From the NCBI GenBank assembly GCA_963662175.1, contig OY759221.1:39430045-39494044 (forward strand): a stretch of DNA of 64,000 bases, read 5' to 3'. The first letter of the stretch is position 1; each line of letters starts with the position of its first letter. This stretch comes from Aradus depressus (taxonomy: Eukaryota; Arthropoda; Insecta; Hemiptera; Aradidae). Positions 59,265 through 64,000 of the stretch are shown one piece after another. The notes under the pieces are model-generated. The model worked only from the letters and a program-made list of their open reading frames with translations. It had not been told where the DNA came from and made no database searches. Made by a program: the position numbers and the translations under genes.

Positions 59265-59460
59265 GGGAGCCATGGTGGCCGTGCGGGCTAGAGCGTAGGG
59301 TTTTAGTCGCATGGTCTCACCTTGGTTTACGGGTTCGAATCCCGTCCGGGAGTGAGTTTTATTTCGTAGATAAAACTTCCTTCCGGGGCCATGGATGTCG
59401 TAAATAATTAGGTAAAACACCATTATAAGAGTCATGGCTAATATGCATCGTACATGAGGC

Positions 59461-59516
<56 letters not shown>
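59265..59516 (+). mobile_element. SINE-B, copy 2, with target duplication
   Basis: Same head and body as copy 1. The poly-A tail is over 50 bases, and the insertion is flanked by the duplication agtttgttta (59255-59264 and 59516-59525). The length of the tail and the intact duplication indicate a young insertion. It interrupts the right arm of the large inverted repeat. Confidence 0.92.
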
Positions 59517-59520
<4 letters not shown>

Positions 59521-59914
59521 GTTTAATAATGATACAATAAGAAAGGTAGTATGAGGAATTAAACTTTCAAATTTATTGTTCTTCAATTTCTTTTATACAT
59601 GAAGTTATAGGTTTGTGATAGCTAAAATAAGATATATACAATTGTAGTGACTCTAAATACCGCGAGAATACAGCGTCGATGGTAGTTTTCGAATTTGTTT
59701 TTTAAATGCTTCGATTCGTATTTATTTGTAGATTAAGTTTGTCAATTAAAAATGATATATGCTGTTCGATATCTCCTAAACACATTATATTATTTATTGT
59801 GACAAAATGACAATAAATATATTATTTATTGATCGATATTTTCAGCAGTTATTATTATAATTATATATTAATAGCAATATTATATAATATTATAATTGAC
59901 AGAGTTTGTTTGAT

Positions 59915-60480
59915 GTTCGGGCTAATCTTAAAAACTACTGGACCGATTTTCAATGTGTTTTATTCTATGAATTCCTTACGTTGGGGTGGTTATAGGCCAA
60001 AAAAAAATTATTATTTTACATTTTTTTAATGAAACTATTTGAATCGAAGCAATAGTTCTCTTTGTATGTTTCCGAAGTCGCTGTATGAAAGAGCCGTTTG
60101 AGGGGAGTAAACGTAGTATCGATAGACTTAATCGAATCTCTCAATAGTTTTCATTTTATGGTTCCCAAGTCGCTATATGGAAAGCCTATTAACGAGTGTT
60201 TGTCCCTGTTTATTGTGTTGTGTTTCCCATCTCTTTAGGCATGAATGTCAATTCGACTTTCTATAAATATATTCTAATGTTACTTTTCGTTATTTGTTAT
60301 AACTCACCATTAACTTTAATCAGAACTGAAAGCAATTTAAGGGCTTACCTATGTTGTGCTGAGGGATATGTTGTTCTACTATAACTTAATAGTTTGATTT
60401 TAGGTTCGCATTATTTATCTGATTTATGAAAAGTATTAGAAGTTATAACACCTTCTTTTGGGGCTAAAGAAGGAAACTTT
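59915..60480 (+). repeat. Dispersed repeat D, copy 1
   Basis: tgttcgggctaatcttaaaa, gaccgattttcaatg, two ttcccaagtcgctatat-type repeats and an end at gttataacaccttcttttgg. It matches 62460-62946 in the same orientation. Confidence 0.75.
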
Positions 60481-61429
60481 ATGCCAACGAATAACGTTGG
60501 GTACATATATACCTGCTTAGAGTTACCAACCTGCTTTAAGTTACTAACCTTAAAGTTACTAATCTCCTTAGAGTTACTAACCAATGTAAAGTTACTCCGG
60601 ACGAAACCGGGTAACTTGCTTGTATATTATATATTTTTTTAGAATAACACTGCTATATTATTTTCTTTTACCACAACTTTTATTTATTGTGACAAATTGA
60701 AGCTATCGAAGCATCTTAACCTGAACGTTTGTTACCGAAAGATCATTTTATATTTTATAGTTCGTAATATAACAATAAAACAGCTGACATCACAGATAAA
60801 GAAGTGTGTAGTTGTGTGTGCGCTGCGCGCGCAACCGTCCGACACATGCACATCAATGAGAATTACGCTCTGACGGTCTGACATAGCCCCTACCGAGCGC
60901 TAAGATGTTTACACATCAAAAAATCTCGATAAAATGAAAATTATTATTACCCTATTATATTTTCATATGAAATTTCTTTCAAATCGGACTTTGTTACCCA
61001 TTAGCAACGTGAATGGGTAGGTTTGTCTTTAGAGGGGTTCCAGGCAAAAAAGGACTCTCTGTCCATAGGTCAGTCCAGAAATGACCTTTGACCTGCGTCG
61101 TTGCAGCAAGTTAGGACAACACAACTATGAGTCATCATAGAGTGACCTGAATTTCAACGAATTTCCATGCAGATAAGATATCGGGAATTACTGTTAGTTA
61201 CTTTTGAGGGGGCTTAACACAAAAAGATTCAGCTGTAGGGGTACTGATCGGGTTACACCAGGCGCTACTCTTTTCTGGAATCAGTTTTAGAATATTCAGA
61301 ACATTACTGAAATACACATATTTAGAGACTGTCTGACACAGGAATCAAACCAGAAATGTTAACAATATCAAGCAGATGTCTTGACAACTCAGGAAATGAT
61401 GTGTAGAAGGTTACGTTTTATGTAATCTG

Positions 61430-61860
61430 TCAGAACTCGATGTTGTATTTTCAGCGGAATTTCTGTTTTCCCCACTCCTGAAGTAATGAATGTATTGACA
61501 ATAACTTTCTTATGTATTCAAACAAAACCCCATAAGTACAACACATTAATTTTCATATGTGATAGTAAGATGTTGTGGCATGGGATTTATCATAGAAATA
61601 AAAGACGTTGTTTCCCACTGTTTTATCTCAGACCAGAACTGGTTTTTAATGCAACAGTGTCATCATCAATGGATCATCCCACCCTATTAACCGCGTGGGT
61701 GGGATGAACCACTGATGATGACGCTGATGAGACATTAATTTTCCGCGAAATCAGCCAAAAAAGAGGTTATAGGGGGAAGCTGAACTAGAAAAAAAGCCCT
61801 TATAACTGCCGATGTAATGTATCGACACAACATTCAGTAAATTGAAAACCCCACGAGGAC
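61430..61860 (+). repeat. Family C pieces around a small foldback
   Basis: ctgtcagaactcgatgttgt; gccgatgtaatgtatcgaca at about 61809. Confidence 0.6.
61600..61740. repeat. Small foldback, second copy
   Basis: agacgttgtttcccactg and gaccagaactgg as in 35120-35265; the inner arms atcatcccacc and gggtgggatgaacc pair. Confidence 0.65.
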
Positions 61861-61954
61861 AACACGAAATCAGCCGAAGAGAAAGAAGGGAACCAGAGGA
61901 AGGGAGATGCAGTTATCGCGGAACGATAAAGGACGATCTGAGAGGTGAAGAAAA

Positions 61955-62096
61955 CCTTGAGAACGCCGTCCTTCGGATGGGTTATTTAGCCATAGGTGTC
62001 AGGCACTCGTTAAAAAGTTGGGCTCATGTCCACCATAGAGACGAAAGTGCGCTATATTGACCTCGTAGTTAAAGCCAGGGCATGAGCCATGAAAAC
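61955..62096 (+). mobile_element. SINE-A 3' part
   Basis: Diverged copy from cttgagaacgccgtccttcg to the agggcatgagcc end. Confidence 0.78.
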
Positions 62097-62239
62097 AAAC
62101 AAATCTATGCGATATAAAAACACCCTTTGAAATATTTACTATACACGTTTGAAGAAAGCGCGTAACCGTACGTATAAATAAATACGGCCCACGCACCGGG
62201 TACAAAACAATTAACTACATACCTACTGAACTGCTGTTA

Positions 62240-63215
62240 ACTTCCCCAGATATACGAGGTATAGGGGATGTTATGTAACCGGTCAGAAATTCAATGTTGA
62301 ATTTCACCGATATTTCATGTTGTCCGACCCCCTGATACCGAAAATTAAAAAAAAATTCTGCCCGTGTGTATGTCATGATAACTCCCGGTAGTATGAATCT
62401 ATCGCCAAGAAATTTTATATGTAAATCCAGAAACCCCACCTATCGATTTTCAGCCAAATAGGTCAAAAAAAATTATTATTTTACATTTTTTTAATGAAAA
62501 TGTTTGATTGTGTATATAGTATCGATAAGCGTAATCGAATCTCTTAATAGTTTTTTTTGTATGGTTCCGAAATCGCTATATGAAAGAGCCGTTTGAAGTG
62601 AGTAGTTAACGTAGTATCGATAGGCCTTATCGAATCTCTCAATAGTTCTCTTTTTATGGTTCCCAAGTCGCTATATAGAAATTCTATTAACGAGTGTTTG
62701 TCCCTGTTTATTGAGTTGAGTTTTCAATTTCTTGTTACTTTTTATTTATTTATTTTGTTAAAATATTTTTTTAATTAAGTGGCTTTGATATAACTCACCA
62801 TTGAATTGAAAGCAATTTAAGGACTTACCTATGTTATGTTGGGGGAAAAGTTGTTCTACTATAACTTAATAATTTGATTTTAGGTTGGCATTATTTATCT
62901 GACTTCATTAAAAGTATTAGAAGTTATAACACCTTCTTTTGGTGCAAACTTGACAAGAAATTTTATATGTAAATCCAGAACCCCCACCTATTCATTTTCA
63001 GCCAAATTGCCCAAAGGGAAAGGGAAATTAGGGGGGAGGTTTAAATAAAAACCTTAATAACTGCCAATGTAATGAATGTATCGATAGGTGATTCTATAAT
63101 GGATACCTGGAAGGTGACACACATTAATTTTCAGCTAAATTGGTTGATTGGTTTTAGAGGAAGAGCAAAACATAATTGATTAGTTCAAGTTGGGAAGTAT
63201 GTTGCCGATGATTGT
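62240..63215 (+). repeat. Family C, split by repeat D
   Basis: 62240-62465, then again 62950-63210. It is followed immediately by the minisatellite. Confidence 0.7.
62460..62946 (+). repeat. Dispersed repeat D, copy 2
   Basis: Direct copy of 60000-60480. Both carry paired agtatcgata...atcgaatctct modules. Confidence 0.75.
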
Positions 63216-63507
63216 ACTACTCATATTGTCATGAGTGTACTACTCATATTGTCATGATTGTACTACTCATATTGTCATGATTGTACTACTCATATTCTCA
63301 TGAGTGTACTACTCATATTGTCATGATTGTACTACTCATATTGTCATGATTGTACTACTCATATTGTCATGATTGTACTACTCATATTGTCATGATTGTA
63401 CTACTCATATTGTCATGATTGTACTACTCATATTGTCATGATTGTACTACTCATATTGTCATGATTGTACTACTCATATTGTCATGATTGTACTACTCAT
63501 ATTGTCA
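63209..63507 (+). repeat. Minisatellite, 13 x 23 bp
   Basis: Unit tgattgtactactcatattg + tca. 299 bp, 13 copies with only a few substitutions (gattg/gagtg, one ttctca). It begins at the tail of a family C repeat (gccgatgattg). Confidence 0.95.
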
Positions 63508-63628
63508 TAGAATTTAATTAAGGTTTTTAGCTCATTGGTAAATGTGCTTATAAAGAAAAAAAAATATATGCATATGTATATTTAAAAAAAAAAATATATA
63601 TATATGTATATATACATATATATAAATA

Positions 63629-63711
63629 AACTTAAGCACGCCGTCCTTCGGATGGGACGTTAAGCGATGGTCCCGAGCCTGTATGATGTCGGGTACTCGT
63701 TAAAGACCCCT
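63629..63711 (+). mobile_element. SINE-A central fragment
   Basis: From aaacttaagcacgccgtcc to ctcgttaaagacccc. It is preceded by an AT-rich run (aaaaatatatatatatg). Confidence 0.85.
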
Positions 63712-64000
63712 TGTTTATGACCTCTGTTCGAGGACAATGGCCACTTTAGCACACTTTATTGCACCATCAATATTACATGTTCATCGCTGAAGAGCACTTA
63801 TAGAGTACATATTTCATGTTTCTCGAAACTTAACTAATTAAATTGGTTATACATAAAAAAATAAATCAGCGATTGAAATAAATGAAAATGTTTGATCGAC
63901 TCCATTTAATAAAAATAAATATATGTGAATGATTTTCAAATTTTTGCTAGTACTAATCCTTTTTGCATAATGAAGGAAACATCTAAAAAATGTGTTTCAA

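Larger units (their letters stand above)
56015..60905. repeat. Very large inverted repeat (foldback) about 4.9 kb
   Basis: Matched inverted blocks: 56015-56115 with 60785-60905 (cggacggttgcgcgcgca); 57236-57330 with 60650-60750 (gatctttcggtaa, tttgtcacaataaataaaa); 57340-57570 with 59150-59640 (aaactttcaaatttattgtt). The left arm carries the 56457-57231 element. The right arm carries SINE-B and another repeat at 59915-60480. The centre has family C (57975-58480) and foldback pieces (58705-59110). Confidence 0.75.

Noticed and set aside
59359..59586. Frame with a poly-Phe run
   Set aside because: It reads through the SINE-B poly-A tail.
63209..63507. CRISPR-like regular repeats
   Set aside because: Units are directly adjacent without spacers and the genome is eukaryotic; it is a minisatellite.

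Overview
This is a eukaryotic, AT-rich, repeat-saturated window that looks like an insect genome. The evidence is an intron-rich host gene for a two-zinc-finger GATA transcription factor, tRNA-derived SINEs, hAT, pogo and Harbinger-like DNA transposons, and SINE tails built from the insect telomere unit TTAGG. A hemipteran is my best guess, but nothing here proves the order. ||| Host gene: the only convincing host gene lies on the minus strand from about 52.4 kb down to 34.9 kb. Six coding exons join with matching splice phases at every junction (52391-52147, 45289-44929, 41784-41595, 38412-38243, 36095-35970, 34974-34866). They give 400 codons with an N-terminal GATA finger, a C-terminal GATA finger and the basic tail. 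The start looks complete. The 3' end is not found and may lie further left or outside the window. Next to exon 2 the end of the exon has been tandemly duplicated with a SINE end, giving up to three extra cassette-exon candidates. The last recovered exon runs directly into a SINE fragment. ||| Left part (1-34 kb): no host exon was recognised. The main elements are a pogo/Tigger-like element (3.7-4.8 kb) carrying a SINE; a young 5.0-kb LTR retrotransposon (4.8-9.8 kb, minus orientation) that encodes only a coiled-coil basic protein; a Harbinger-like element (19.1-20.0 kb); a 664-bp hAT deletion derivative with a perfect 8-bp target duplication (22.4-23.0 kb); a DNA transposon with about 220-bp inverted ends and a frameshifted CXC/nuclease-like ORF (25.0-27.8 kb); foldback elements (29-32 kb); and three copies of one small MITE arranged as inverted and direct repeats (32.9-34.0 kb). 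||| Right part (34-64 kb): the GATA introns and upstream region contain many copies of a modular repeat (called family C here), SINE-A copies, a hAT MITE (39.0-39.7 kb), a 621-bp inverted-repeat element (42.1-42.7 kb), a perfect 83-bp-arm palindrome (49.2-49.4 kb), a very large inverted repeat (56.0-60.9 kb) and a 13 x 23-bp minisatellite (63.2-63.5 kb). ||| Cross-cutting signal: the most intriguing shared pattern is a small hairpin of the form CTGAnGAtg - stem-loop - cGAAAc. It recurs on both strands inside several otherwise unrelated foldback elements and resembles, imperfectly, a hammerhead ribozyme core. Coordinates of most repeats are approximate (tens of bases) unless target-site duplications fix them.
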